Shown here one piece after another: positions 44,885 to 54,149 of a stretch of 64,000 bases of DNA (positions are counted from its first letter, which is position 1; every line of letters begins with the position of its first letter). Position numbers and translations under genes: made by a program. Under the pieces are notes generated by a model. It had not been told where the DNA came from, made no database searches, and saw nothing but the letters and a program-made list of their open reading frames with translations. Origin of the DNA: Ch67 sp041395845 (GTDB lineage: Bacteria > Pseudomonadota > Gammaproteobacteria > Pseudomonadales > Ketobacteraceae); assembly GCA_041395845.1 (NCBI GenBank), contig JAWKZS010000003.1, positions 62,001-126,000 of the forward strand, read 5' to 3'.

Positions 44885-45739
44885 ATGAGCGCACTTGATA
44901 CGGATCTGGACAAGGCGACCCCGATTGAGCGCATCCGCTACCTGATGGCACGCTTGCGCGAACCGGAGGTGGGCTGTCCCTGGGATGCGAAACAGACCTA
45001 TCGCACCATCGCGCCGTTCACCATTGAAGAAGCCTATGAAGTGGCGGACGCCATCGAGCGGCACGATCTGGAACACCTGAAGGAAGAACTGGGTGATTTG
45101 TTGTTCCAGGTAATCTTCTACTGCCAGATGGCGGAAGAAGAGGGCCGCTTCGATCTGGATGCGGTGGCGCAGGGACTGGAAGCAAAACTGGTGCGGCGCC
45201 ATCCCCACGTGTTCCCGCAGGGCACACTGGCAAGCCGGATTACACCGGGTCAGCAGGCGCAGGAACAGCAGATCAAGGCCAACTGGGACGCGATCAAGCA
45301 GCAGGAAAAGGCCGAAAAAAATCAGCTGCCGGAATCGATCCTGGATCAGGTGCCGGCCAGCATGTCGCCGTTGCGGCGGGCGCAGAAACTGCAGTCAGTG
45401 GTGGCAAAAAAAGGTTTCGACTGGAATGATCCACTGAAAGTGCTGGAAAAATTGCACGAGGAAATCGGTGAGTTGCAGCACGAAGTATCAGAGCAGGCAC
45501 CGGTGGAAAAAATCGCGGATGAACTGGGTGATGTGCTGTTTTGCGCGGTCAATGTGGCACGCCATTTCAAGCTGGATGCAGAAATGGTGATGACCAAGGT
45601 GAATCAGAAATTCGAACGCCGTTTCCGCGCGCTGGAATACGCGCTGAAGCAGCAGGGCATCACCCTTGACGACGCGACCCTGGATCAGATGGAAGCCGAG
45701 TGGCAGGTGGCCAAACGTCAGGAACAGGAAAAAGGTTAG
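44885..45739 (+). CDS. mazG: nucleoside triphosphate pyrophosphohydrolase MazG
   Basis: A 284-residue enzyme with two MazG domains. Metal-binding motifs are seen in EEAYEVADAI and KEELGDLLFQVIFY in the first, and EEIGELQHEV and DELGDVLFCAVNVARH in the second. It hydrolyses NTPs and can lower (p)ppGpp effects in starved cells. ATG 44885 starts the conserved N-terminus; it begins just after relA. Confidence 0.95.
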   Translation: MSALDTDLDKATPIERIRYLMARLREPEVGCPWDAKQTYRTIAPFTIEEAYEVADAIERHDLEHLKEELGDLLFQVIFYCQMAEEEGRFDLDAVAQGLEAKLVRRHPHVFPQGTLASRITPGQQAQEQQIKANWDAIKQQEKAEKNQLPESILDQVPASMSPLRRAQKLQSVVAKKGFDWNDPLKVLEKLHEEIGELQHEVSEQAPVEKIADELGDVLFCAVNVARHFKLDAEMVMTKVNQKFERRFRALEYALKQQGITLDDATLDQMEAEWQVAKRQEQEKG

Positions 45740-45744
45740 CCAAC

Positions 45745-46743
45745 GTGAACGCATCCTTACCGACATCGCTCATCGACAAATTCGGCCGCAAGGTTGAATA
45801 CGTGCGGTTGTCAGTAACGGATCGCTGCGATTTCCGCTGTGTGTACTGCATGGCAGAAGACATGACCTTTCTGCCCCGCAATGAAATCCTCTCCCTCGAA
45901 GAACTGTATCGGGTCGGCGCTGCGTTTGCTGCGCTGGGCGTAAAGAAAATCCGTCTGACCGGTGGCGAGCCGCTGATCCGGCGGGATGTGTTGAAACTGG
46001 TGGAAAAACTCGGGCAGCTGCCCGGGCTCGAACTGGTGTTGACCACCAACGGCTCCCAGTTGCCGCACATGGCGCAGGCGCTCAAGGATGCCGGCGTGCG
46101 CCGCATCAATATCAGCCTGGACAGTCTTGATCCTGCAAAATTCCGCGAATTGACCCGCACCGGTGAACTGGCCAAGGTGGTTGCCGGCATCGACGCCGCC
46201 CGCACGGCCGGCTTCCAGCGCGTCAAACTGAATGCCGTGATTCTGAAAGGCCGCAACGACGATGAAATCCTGTCGCTGGTGGACTTCGCCCGTGACCGCG
46301 AGCTGGATCTGACCTTCATCGAAGAGATGCCGCTCGGAGCGATTTCCGAACACGGTCGGCAGGAATGCTTCATGCCGTCGGACGATATTCACGACGTGAT
46401 TGCGACCCGGTATGCGCTGATTCCTTCCCTGCATGACAGCGGTGGCCCGGCCCGTTATTTCGACTTTGCCGACAGCCGTTCCCGCGTTGGTTTCATCTCA
46501 CCGCACAGTCACAATTTCTGCGGCGACTGCAACCGGGTGCGGGTGACGGTGGAAGGGCGTCTGCTGCTGTGTCTGGGCAACGAGCACTCCACCGATCTGC
46601 GTTCGGTGCTGCGTGCATCGGATGATGATGAAACACTCAAGCAGGCCATCGTGCAGGCGATGGATCTGAAACCGGAGCGGCACTATTTCGATCTTGCTGA
46701 GGAGCCGCAGATCGTCCGCTTCATGAATATGACGGGTGGGTGA
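45745..46743 (+). CDS. moaA: GTP 3',8-cyclase MoaA
   Basis: A 332-residue radical SAM enzyme of molybdenum cofactor synthesis. N-terminal Fe-S cysteines are 28, 32 and 35 (CDFRCVYC). The C-terminal cluster is FCGDCNRVR with a later Cys in LLLCLGNE. GTG 45745 has AAAGG about ten bases ahead. An upstream frame extension into mazG is rejected. The protein ends in NMTGG, the typical MoaA tail. Confidence 0.95.
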   Translation: MNASLPTSLIDKFGRKVEYVRLSVTDRCDFRCVYCMAEDMTFLPRNEILSLEELYRVGAAFAALGVKKIRLTGGEPLIRRDVLKLVEKLGQLPGLELVLTTNGSQLPHMAQALKDAGVRRINISLDSLDPAKFRELTRTGELAKVVAGIDAARTAGFQRVKLNAVILKGRNDDEILSLVDFARDRELDLTFIEEMPLGAISEHGRQECFMPSDDIHDVIATRYALIPSLHDSGGPARYFDFADSRSRVGFISPHSHNFCGDCNRVRVTVEGRLLLCLGNEHSTDLRSVLRASDDDETLKQAIVQAMDLKPERHYFDLAEEPQIVRFMNMTGG

Positions 46744-46824
46744 GCAAGCCGTTGCACCACACGTCGTCGAGACTGACTAAACCAAATTATCCGAACTGAA
46801 TAGCCCAAACGCCAGGATATTGTT

Positions 46825-47370
46825 ATGAGCGCATCTTCCGAATTCATTCCCGTCAACATCGCGGTTCTCACGGTCTCCGATACCCGCACCGTGGAAACCG
46901 ATACCTCCGGCCAGCTGCTGGTGGACAGCCTGCAAGCTGCGGGACACCAACTGGCGGATCGCGCCCTCATGAAAGATGACATTTATCAGGTTCGCGCCAT
47001 CATTTCGAAATGGATTGCCAGCGCCGACGTTGAAGCCATTCTGATTACTGGCGGCACCGGCTTTTCCGGCCGCGACACCACGCCGGAAGCGGTCATTCCC
47101 CTGTTCGACAAGCAGATAGAAGGCTATGGCGAACTGTTCCGCCAGATTTCCCTCAACGATATCGGCACGTCCACCGTGCAGTCCCGTGCCGTGGGTGGTC
47201 TTGCCAACAATACCGTGATTTTCTGCATGCCCGGTTCCACCAATGCCTGCCGTACCGCGTGGGACGGCATCATTCGCGAACAGCTGGATTCCCGCCACAA
47301 ACCCTGCAACTTCGTCAAACTGATCACCCAGGCGCGGATGCAACTGGATAACTGTGGCACCCGCGGATGA
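46825..47370 (+). CDS. moaB: molybdenum cofactor biosynthesis protein MoaB
   Basis: A 181-residue MoaB/MogA-type protein involved in adenylating molybdopterin. Signature ILITGGTGFSGRDTTPEAV and FCMPGSTNACRTAWDGI are present. Opening segment is VNIAVLTVSDTRTVETDTSG. Overlaps the moeA start by four bases. An AGGA at 46813-46816 serves as ribosome binding site. Confidence 0.95.
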   Translation: MSASSEFIPVNIAVLTVSDTRTVETDTSGQLLVDSLQAAGHQLADRALMKDDIYQVRAIISKWIASADVEAILITGGTGFSGRDTTPEAVIPLFDKQIEGYGELFRQISLNDIGTSTVQSRAVGGLANNTVIFCMPGSTNACRTAWDGIIREQLDSRHKPCNFVKLITQARMQLDNCGTRG

Positions 47371-48590
47371 GTTGCTGTGAACGCCCCGGCCTGATGCCTC
47401 TGGCGCAGGCCCTGGACATCCTGCTGCAGCGTGCCCAGCCCACCGCCCGGACGCACATCCTGCCGCTGGCTGATGCACTCGGTAAAGTGTTGGCGATTGA
47501 TATCGTGTCAGCTGTTGATGTGCCGCCAGCCCCCAACAGTGCGATGGATGGTTACTGCCTGCGCTTTGCCGATTATGCCGAAGGGCGGCCGTTGCCAATC
47601 AGTCAGCGCATTCCGGCGGGCGCGGTGCCGCAGCCATTGCAGCCGGGTACTGCGGCGCGGATCTTTACCGGTGCCGAGATTCCACCCGGCGCGGACACCG
47701 TCGTGATGCAGGAAGACTGCAGTGAAACGCCCCAGGGTTTGCTGATTCATGATGCGCCACGCCAGGGACAGCACATTCGGCCCCAGGGGCAGGATATCCA
47801 AAACGGCCAGTGCATTCTTGCGCAGGGGCGCCGTCTGCTGCCGCAGGACCTGGGTTTGCTGGCATCCATTGGTGTGGCCCAGGTCACTGTCTATCAGCCG
47901 CTCACCGTGGCCATTCTGTCCACTGGCGACGAACTGGTAGAGCCGGGCAAGCCGCTGCAAGCCGGGCAGATTTACAACTCCAATCGCTACACCCTGATCG
48001 GCCTGCTGCAGCAACTGGGTTTGCCGGTGGTGGATCTGGGTGTGGTGGCGGATACACCCGCCGCAACGGAGCAGGCATTGCGTGCTGCTGCTGAACAGGC
48101 CGATGTGATCATCAGTAGTGGTGGTGTGTCGGTGGGCGAGGAAGATCACGTCAAGAACGCGCTCGACACGCTGGGCGACATCGAACTGTGGAAGCTGGCG
48201 ATCAAGCCTGGCAAGCCCTTCACCTTTGGCACTGTGCTGGGCAAACCGTTTCTTGGATTACCCGGCAATCCAGCGGCAGTGTTCGTGACGTTTTCGATCC
48301 TGTGTCGGCCCTGGCTGTTGAAGTCCCAGGGTGCCAGTCAATGGGAAGCACCGACATTTCCGGTGCCCGCGGGATTCAGTATCCGCAAACCCGGTCGACG
48401 GCAGGAATATTTGCGGGTTCGGCTCGAATCCCGCGCTGGCGGACTGGTTGCAGTACCGTTTCCGAATCAGAGTTCCGGTGTCCTGTATTCTGCCAGCTGG
48501 GGCACTGGCTTTGTGATTGTTCCGGTGGATACCACGGTGGCAGAAGGGGATCTGGTGGCTTATCTGCCCTATCAGGGATTGCTGGGCTGA
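47367..48590 (+). CDS. moeA: molybdopterin molybdenumtransferase MoeA
   Basis: A 407-residue enzyme that inserts molybdate into adenylated molybdopterin. Family blocks: PPAPNSAMDGYCLRFADY, IFTGAEIPPGADTVVMQEDC, ILSTGDELVEPGKPL, ISSGGVSVGEEDHVK, LGLPGNPAAVFVTF. Normal length. Coupled to moaB; terminator follows within 100 bases. Confidence 0.96.
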   Translation: MSCCERPGLMPLAQALDILLQRAQPTARTHILPLADALGKVLAIDIVSAVDVPPAPNSAMDGYCLRFADYAEGRPLPISQRIPAGAVPQPLQPGTAARIFTGAEIPPGADTVVMQEDCSETPQGLLIHDAPRQGQHIRPQGQDIQNGQCILAQGRRLLPQDLGLLASIGVAQVTVYQPLTVAILSTGDELVEPGKPLQAGQIYNSNRYTLIGLLQQLGLPVVDLGVVADTPAATEQALRAAAEQADVIISSGGVSVGEEDHVKNALDTLGDIELWKLAIKPGKPFTFGTVLGKPFLGLPGNPAAVFVTFSILCRPWLLKSQGASQWEAPTFPVPAGFSIRKPGRRQEYLRVRLESRAGGLVAVPFPNQSSGVLYSASWGTGFVIVPVDTTVAEGDLVAYLPYQGLLG

Positions 48591-48651
48591 AGCCGGAATC
48601 GGCCATATTTTTCCGGCAGCCGTCTTCTTCGCCGCCGCATTTCACCCAGAC

Positions 48652-48684
48652 ATGAAAAAGGGCGGAAATTCCGCCCTTTTTCAT
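48652..48684. terminator. bidirectional terminator between moeA and acyl-CoA-binding protein
   Basis: GAAAAAGGGCGG and CCGCCCTTTTTC are reverse complements, and the pairing continues inward to leave a very short AT loop. A- and T-runs serve both directions. Confidence 0.93.
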
Positions 48685-48698
48685 CAGCTTTGTAATGA

Positions 48699-48971
48699 TC
48701 AGCCGTGCTTGGCTTTCAGGGCAGTGATTTTGTCCACATAGGCCTGCATGGCCTTTTCGCTGCTCATGCCTTTGACGTTTTCCCACGCGCTGTACTTGGC
48801 GCGACCAACGAAATCAGTAATCCCAGGCTTTTTGCCTTTCACATCGCCTTCGGTTGCCTGCTTGAACAGGGCATAGAATTCCAGCTTCATTTCGTTGGAC
48901 GGCTTGAAGTTGCCGGTTGCGCTCTGCACGTATTTCACGCTGTCTTCGAATTGTTGTTTCAGGTCTGACAT
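48699..48971 (-). CDS. acyl-CoA-binding protein
   Basis: A 90-residue single-domain ACBP with the conserved signature (YALFKQATEGDVKGKKPG, then AKYSAWENVKGMSSEKAM). It binds long-chain acyl-CoA and may buffer the pool. Such genes are unusual in bacteria at large but known in some Gammaproteobacteria. ATG 48971 has GGGGG seven bases ahead; an upstream TTG is rejected. Confidence 0.93.
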   Translation of the reverse strand: MSDLKQQFEDSVKYVQSATGNFKPSNEMKLEFYALFKQATEGDVKGKKPGITDFVGRAKYSAWENVKGMSSEKAMQAYVDKITALKAKHG

Positions 48972-49226
48972 GTCTGCCCCCAATGGGTGTACGGGTGAAT
49001 CGTTCAGCGGGCCTGTGCCCAGTGACGGTGCATTGTACGGATTCCTGCCTGCCCCGCACAGTGGCAGGGCGCGCCACTCTGTGCGTTCCCACGGTCAAAA
49101 CCGGTGCTTTTAATCGAACGGAATATGGGTTCTTTCCAGATAACCAATCGATCTAAAGGTGGGGTGGCAGCGGTAGACGTTTTCGCTCAGGATTGTTGAG
49201 TGGTGAACTTGGTTATGGAGGATGCT

Positions 49227-49466
49227 ATGGATTCAGCCTATCACTCGATGGTGAACCTGTTCGATCAGCTGGGATTGCCCAGCGAACCGGACAAGATCGA
49301 CGAGTTCATTCAGCGCCACCGCTGTCTGCGGGATGGGATACCGCTTGAGCAGGCGCCATTCTGGAGTGACAGTCAATCGGACTTCATCCGTGAAGCGATC
49401 CTGGAGGATTCCGACTGGGCCGAGGCAGTCGATCAGCTGGATGCGCGCCTGCGCTACGAGTGTTGA
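49227..49466 (+). CDS. DUF2789 protein
   Basis: A 79-residue acidic protein with the DUF2789 pattern: NLFDQLGLPSEPDKIDEFI, QAPFW, and SDWAEAVDQLDARLR near the end. Function unknown. TGGAGGA at 49216-49222 selects ATG 49227 over earlier in-frame starts. Confidence 0.85.
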   Translation: MDSAYHSMVNLFDQLGLPSEPDKIDEFIQRHRCLRDGIPLEQAPFWSDSQSDFIREAILEDSDWAEAVDQLDARLRYEC

Positions 49467-49561
49467 CGGCGCAAAACGCCAAAACGTCATTCCCTGTCCA
49501 TCAAACCTTAACAGGTAGTGGTTCAGACTCGTGATTTCTTTTCCACGGACGAGTCTGCATC

Positions 49562-52048
49562 ATGCGCAAACATTCCCTGCTTGCCGGTGGCGCCCTGGCG
49601 CTGGCCGGTTTGATTCCCTCAGTGCCGGCAACTGCCGCGCTGGTCATTTCCGAATACATCGAAGGTTCCAGCAACAACAAGGCCATTGAAATCACCAATC
49701 GTGGTGTGGAGCCGGTGGATCTTGCGTCCTACCAGTTGCAGACGTTTTTCAACGGTAACACCAGCGCCGGCCTGACCCTGAGTCTGGCGGGCACCCTGGC
49801 ACCAGGAGCGACTTATGTGGTGGCTCACGCCAGCGCGCTGCCCGAGATGGTCGCCCGTGCCAATCAGACCACCGCTGCCGGCTGGTTCAATGGTGATGAT
49901 GCGGTGGCACTGGTCAACAACGGTGAATGGGTGGATGTGTTCGGCCAGATCGGCTTTGATCCCGGTGCTGCCTGGGGCAGTGGTGATCTGGCGACCGCCA
50001 ATCGCACTTTGCGGCGGCTGGCATCAGTCACTGAGGGCGATGCAACCGGTGATGATCCGTTTGATCCGGCACTGGAATGGCAGGGTTTTCCCCAGGACGA
50101 TTACAGCGATCTGGGTAATGCGGACAGCGGTGATGGCGGTACCGATCCGGAACCGGTCACGGGCTGCGGCGAACTGGCGACACTTATTTCCGCCATTCAG
50201 GGCGAGGGTGACGAATCGCCGCTGGCGGGGCAGACCGTGAGCGTCGAAGCCGTGGTGGTTGGCGATTTCCAGGGCAGCAGCCGTTTGCGCGGTTTCTTTC
50301 TGCAGGAAGAAGCACAGGATCAGGACGGTAATCCGCTCACGTCGGAAGGCCTGTTCGTGTTTGATAATAGCGGCGCCATCGATGTCAGCGAAGGCGATCG
50401 GGTGCGCGTCACGGGAACGGTAACCGAATACTTCGGCCTGACCGAACTCACCAGCCTGACGGCCGTGGACATCTGTGCCCAGGGTCAGACTTTTTCCAGC
50501 ACGGCGCTGACGCTGCCGCTCGACGATGCTGCTGCATTGGAAGCGCTGGAAGGTATGCGCATTCACCTGCCGCAAACCCTGACGGTATCAGAAAACTACA
50601 ATCTGGCCCGCTACGGGCAGCTGGTGTTGTCCAGTGGCCGGCTGATGAATCCTACCAATATCGCGTTGCCAGGTGCGGATGCGCAGGCAGTGATGGCGCA
50701 GAACGCCCTGAACCGGATTCTGCTGGACGACGGCAGTAGCGCGCAGAATCCGACACTGGTGCCTTACCCAACACCGGCCCTGAGCGCTGCCAACAGCGTA
50801 CGCAGTGGCGATCAGGTGCAGAGCGTCGAAGGCGTGCTGTATTACGGCTTCAGTGAGTGGAGCGTGCAGCCGGTCGTGACGCCGCAGTTTATCGCCAGCA
50901 ACCCGCGCACGGCGACGCCGGCACTGGTGGCGGGTGGCAACCTGACGGTGGCGAGTTTCAACGTACTGAATTTCTTCAACGGTGATGGTGTCGGTGGCGG
51001 CTTTCCCACCGAGCGCGGCGCCAGCAGTGCCGAAGAACTTGAGCGTCAGGCCGCCAAAATCGTCAGCGCCATACGTGCCCTGGATGCAGATGTGCTGGGC
51101 CTGATGGAACTGGAAAACGACGGCTTTACTCCGACCAGTGCCATCGCCGAACTGGTAGCCCGGATCAATGCCACACCGGGTGACACCTATGCCTATGTCG
51201 ATGCCGGCCTGAGTCAGGTGGGTGGGGATGCCATCACTGTCGGCATTCTCTACAAGCCTGCGGTGGTACAACCTCAAGGCGCAGCAGCGACCATCGCCAC
51301 CGCGCCGTTTGATTTTTACAACCGTCAGCCGCTCGCCCAGACCTTCGTGCACAGTGCATCTGGTGAAACGCTCACGGTGGTGGTGAATCATTTCAAATCC
51401 AAAGGCTGCAGCGGCGCCACCGACAGCAATGTCGATCAGGGTGACGGACAAGGCTGCTGGAATGCCAAACGGGTAGAAGCGGCGAATGCACTGGCCAGCT
51501 GGCTCGTCAGCGATCCCACCGGTGCGGGCAGCCGGCACCAGCTGATCATCGGTGACCTCAATGCCTACGCCAAGGAAGATCCGATCACCGCACTGGAAGC
51601 CGGTGGTTACGCCAACCTGATTGCGCAGTTTGTCGGCGCGGATGCCTATTCCTATGTGTTCAACGGCGAAGCCGGTTATCTGGATCATGCCCTGGCCAGC
51701 GCCGACCTGCTGCCCAGTGTGGTCGCCGTGCAGGAGTGGCACATCAACGCCGATGAACCCCGGGCCCTGGATTACAACGTCGAATTCAAATCTGCCCAGC
51801 AGCAAGTGGATTTCTACGCCGCGGATGCCTATCGTTCGTCGGATCACGATCCGGTACGGGTGGTGCTGAATCTGCAAACGCCCGCGCCCAAAGGTGATTT
51901 CAATGCTGATGGTGTGCGCAATCTGAAGGACCTGCTGTTACTGCTGCGTCAGCTGTTCCGCCCATTGACGGACGCCAACGTTCAGTTCGACCTGAACGGC
52001 GACGGTCGCATCAATCTGACGGATCTGTTGGCGTTCTTCCGGCTCTGA
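49562..52048 (+). CDS. ExeM/NucH-type secreted endonuclease with dockerin-like tail
   Basis: An 828-residue exported protein. The signal peptide (LLAGGALALAGLIPSVPATA) is followed by a lamin-tail domain (about 25-150, ALVISEYIEGSSNNKAIEI), an OB-like middle region, and an endonuclease/exonuclease/phosphatase domain (about 455-775: ASFNVLNFFNGDG, GLMELENDGF, VNHFKSKGCSG, IIGDLNAYAKEDP, SSDHDPV). The last 50 residues contain two calcium-loop units (DFNADGVRNLKD, DLNGDGRINLTD) as in type I dockerins. It probably degrades extracellular DNA. No cohesin gene is seen. Confidence 0.9.
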   Translation: MRKHSLLAGGALALAGLIPSVPATAALVISEYIEGSSNNKAIEITNRGVEPVDLASYQLQTFFNGNTSAGLTLSLAGTLAPGATYVVAHASALPEMVARANQTTAAGWFNGDDAVALVNNGEWVDVFGQIGFDPGAAWGSGDLATANRTLRRLASVTEGDATGDDPFDPALEWQGFPQDDYSDLGNADSGDGGTDPEPVTGCGELATLISAIQGEGDESPLAGQTVSVEAVVVGDFQGSSRLRGFFLQEEAQDQDGNPLTSEGLFVFDNSGAIDVSEGDRVRVTGTVTEYFGLTELTSLTAVDICAQGQTFSSTALTLPLDDAAALEALEGMRIHLPQTLTVSENYNLARYGQLVLSSGRLMNPTNIALPGADAQAVMAQNALNRILLDDGSSAQNPTLVPYPTPALSAANSVRSGDQVQSVEGVLYYGFSEWSVQPVVTPQFIASNPRTATPALVAGGNLTVASFNVLNFFNGDGVGGGFPTERGASSAEELERQAAKIVSAIRALDADVLGLMELENDGFTPTSAIAELVARINATPGDTYAYVDAGLSQVGGDAITVGILYKPAVVQPQGAAATIATAPFDFYNRQPLAQTFVHSASGETLTVVVNHFKSKGCSGATDSNVDQGDGQGCWNAKRVEAANALASWLVSDPTGAGSRHQLIIGDLNAYAKEDPITALEAGGYANLIAQFVGADAYSYVFNGEAGYLDHALASADLLPSVVAVQEWHINADEPRALDYNVEFKSAQQQVDFYAADAYRSSDHDPVRVVLNLQTPAPKGDFNADGVRNLKDLLLLLRQLFRPLTDANVQFDLNGDGRINLTDLLAFFRL

Positions 52049-52057
52049 GTCCCCTGC

Positions 52058-52089
52058 GGACCGGGTGTATCGCACATCCGGTCCGTTTT
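52058..52089 (+). terminator. probable terminator after the nuclease gene
   Basis: GGACCGG and CCGGTCC (52058-52064, 52078-52084) pair, with an inner TGT/ACA extension, followed by GTTTTCC. The T-run is short, so strength is uncertain. Confidence 0.65.
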
Positions 52090-52105
52090 CCTGTCGCCCT
52101 GGCGT

Positions 52106-52149
52106 TGCCTTTCTTCCCGACTCTGCCTTTCTTCCCGACTCTGCCTAGC
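52106..52149. repeat. 18-bp tandem repeat
   Basis: TGCCTTTCTTCCCGACTC occurs at 52106-52123 and again at 52124-52141, with a partial third unit TGCC. It lies in the 277-base gap between the nuclease and SCP2 genes, which otherwise holds only the terminator above. Confidence 0.8.
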
Positions 52150-52325
52150 CTTCGCGTCGCTCATAACCCTCTAGACTGTAAAGATCTGTGGCTTTTCGTT
52201 GATGACTTCCTGGTCAGGCGTGATTTGTTGTCCTGCGTTATGGACGGCACAGGAATTGATCACTAGGATGGGTGTCCTGGCAATTTAAGCCAACTTCTTT
52301 AACCCCGAACAAGCAGACCAAAACC

Positions 52326-52856
52326 ATGAATAATAACAGGGTAAAGGTGAATCCATGGAAACGCCGCTACGTGGCGCTGATGATGGAGGTTATCGGTCGC
52401 TCGATGGAAGCGGCCAGTCAGGTGGACAAGGTGATCCGGGCAGAAGTGCGAAATCTGCCCGAGCGACTGATGTTTGAAATGCGGGTCATGCCCAATGGTC
52501 CGGCGCTGGTGATGGTGAAAACCGAAGAAGGCACCCTGCGTTACATCGGCAGCAGTGCACCGCGCAAAGTCGACGTGGCGATGAAGTTCAAGCATCTGCA
52601 GCATGCGTTTCTGGTGTTCTCGTTCCAGGAAAGCACTGCCCGCTCATTTGCCAACGATCGCGTACTGCTGGATGGCGAAATCGCCTACGCAATGAAAGTC
52701 GTGCGCTGCCTGAACCGGATGGAAAGTCTGATCCTGCCGCGGTTCATCGCCCAGCGTGCCCTCAAACGCTATCCCACCGACCTGTCGTTGCTGGAAAAAC
52801 TCGCCGGCGGTAGCCGTATTTATTCCCAAGTTGCCATGAATCTGATTCGGGGTTAA
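52326..52856 (+). CDS. SCP2-like sterol-binding domain protein
   Basis: A 176-residue protein. The central region (about 50-165) fits the SCP2 lipid-binding fold (RLMFEMRVMPNGPALVM, VAMKFKHLQHAFLVFSF, NDRVLLDGEIAYAMKVVRCL). Ligand unknown. It lies four bases before the iron alcohol dehydrogenase gene, so the two are probably cotranscribed. ATG 52326 chosen because the family sequence starts there. Confidence 0.72.
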   Translation: MNNNRVKVNPWKRRYVALMMEVIGRSMEAASQVDKVIRAEVRNLPERLMFEMRVMPNGPALVMVKTEEGTLRYIGSSAPRKVDVAMKFKHLQHAFLVFSFQESTARSFANDRVLLDGEIAYAMKVVRCLNRMESLILPRFIAQRALKRYPTDLSLLEKLAGGSRIYSQVAMNLIRG

Positions 52857-52860
52857 GACC

Positions 52861-54051
52861 ATGACCAAGTCCTATTATGAATTTTTCTGTCCGGTCAAAG
52901 TGGTGGCCGGTAGCGCCGCGCTGGAACACATTCCTTACGAACTGGGCAATCTGTCCGCGTCCCGTCCGCTCATCATCACTGACAAGGGTGTGCGTGGTGC
53001 CGGCCTGATCGATCACGTACTGAACGCGTTTGCCGAAAGCGACATGGATGTGGTGGATATTTTTGATGATGTGCCGCCGGATTCCTCCACCAAGGTGGTG
53101 AGCCAGATTGCCGAGCTGTACCGCAGCAAGAACTGTGACTCCATCATCGCGGTGGGCGGTGGTTCGGTGATCGATACCAGCAAGGGTGTGAATATTCTGG
53201 TGTCCGAAAACGGTCATGATCTGTCGGAGTTTTCCGGCGTGGGCGTGCTCAAGCGTCCGCTCAAGCCGTTCTTCGTGATTCCGACCACGGCGGGTACCGG
53301 TTCCGAAGTCACCCTGGTGGCGGTGATTGCCGATCCCGACAAGAGTGTGAAGCTGCCGTTCACCTCATACTTCCTGCTGCCCAATGCGGCCATTCTTGAC
53401 CCGCGCATGACCCTGACCCTGCCGCCGCATATCACGGCGATGACGGCGATGGATGCGATGACCCATGCCATCGAAGCCTTTTGCGGTATGGCCAAGAATC
53501 CGATCAGCGACGCCTACGCCATTCTGGCGATCCGCAAGATCAGCGAGAACCTGATGCGGGTGCTGGACAAGCCGGATGATGCCGACGCCCGGCTGGAACT
53601 GGCCCAGGCATCCACCATGGCCGGGATTGCCTTCTCCAACTCCATGGTGGGACTGGTGCATTCCCTGGGCCATTCCCTGGGCGCCCTGTGCCATTTGCCC
53701 CACGGCCTGTGCATGAACCTGTTCCTGCCGTACGTGCTGGAATACAACCTGGAAGAGCGGGGCGAGGTCATTGGTGAACTGCTGCTGTATCTGGCCGGTG
53801 CAGAGGTCTATGCCCGCACCCCGGCACATGAACGTGGTACCCGTGCCATTGCAGTGATCCGGCAGATGCGGGATGAACTGAACCGTCGCTGCAAGCTGCC
53901 CCGCACCCTGGCGGAAACCGGCAAGGTGACCCAGGATCAGCTGGGCAAACTGGCGGACATGGCGCTGGATGACGGTTCGATCATCTTCAATCCGGTGGAA
54001 GTCAGCCGTGAAGATGCCCTGTCGGTGTTGAATCGCGCCTGGGGCGGATAA
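52861..54051 (+). CDS. iron-containing alcohol dehydrogenase
   Basis: A 396-residue NAD-dependent dehydrogenase. Cofactor motif GGGSVIDTSKGV, family block FFVIPTTAGTGSEVT, and metal-binding histidines in MDAMTHAIEAF and VHSLGHSLGALCHLPHG. It would interconvert alcohols and aldehydes, substrate unknown. The link to the SCP2 gene suggests a lipid-like alcohol. Terminator-like hairpins follow. Confidence 0.9.
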   Translation: MTKSYYEFFCPVKVVAGSAALEHIPYELGNLSASRPLIITDKGVRGAGLIDHVLNAFAESDMDVVDIFDDVPPDSSTKVVSQIAELYRSKNCDSIIAVGGGSVIDTSKGVNILVSENGHDLSEFSGVGVLKRPLKPFFVIPTTAGTGSEVTLVAVIADPDKSVKLPFTSYFLLPNAAILDPRMTLTLPPHITAMTAMDAMTHAIEAFCGMAKNPISDAYAILAIRKISENLMRVLDKPDDADARLELAQASTMAGIAFSNSMVGLVHSLGHSLGALCHLPHGLCMNLFLPYVLEYNLEERGEVIGELLLYLAGAEVYARTPAHERGTRAIAVIRQMRDELNRRCKLPRTLAETGKVTQDQLGKLADMALDDGSIIFNPVEVSREDALSVLNRAWGG

Positions 54052-54083
54052 AAAGCGGCGGGCCTGAAACAAGTTAGGCCCGC
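54051..54083. terminator. hairpin terminator between alcohol dehydrogenase and small minus gene
   Basis: GCGGGCCT (54058-54065) pairs with AGGCCCGC (54076-54083). On the minus strand CGCTTTTTA follows, giving a terminator for the gene at 54150. On plus, the following T content is weak. A second hairpin that would compete for the same bases spans 54077-54125. Confidence 0.7.
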
Positions 54084-54149
54084 TTCACTCAACCATCCCG
54101 GACCGATGGGTGAGCAAAGCGGGCCTGCGCAGGAACGCTGCTGGCGGGT

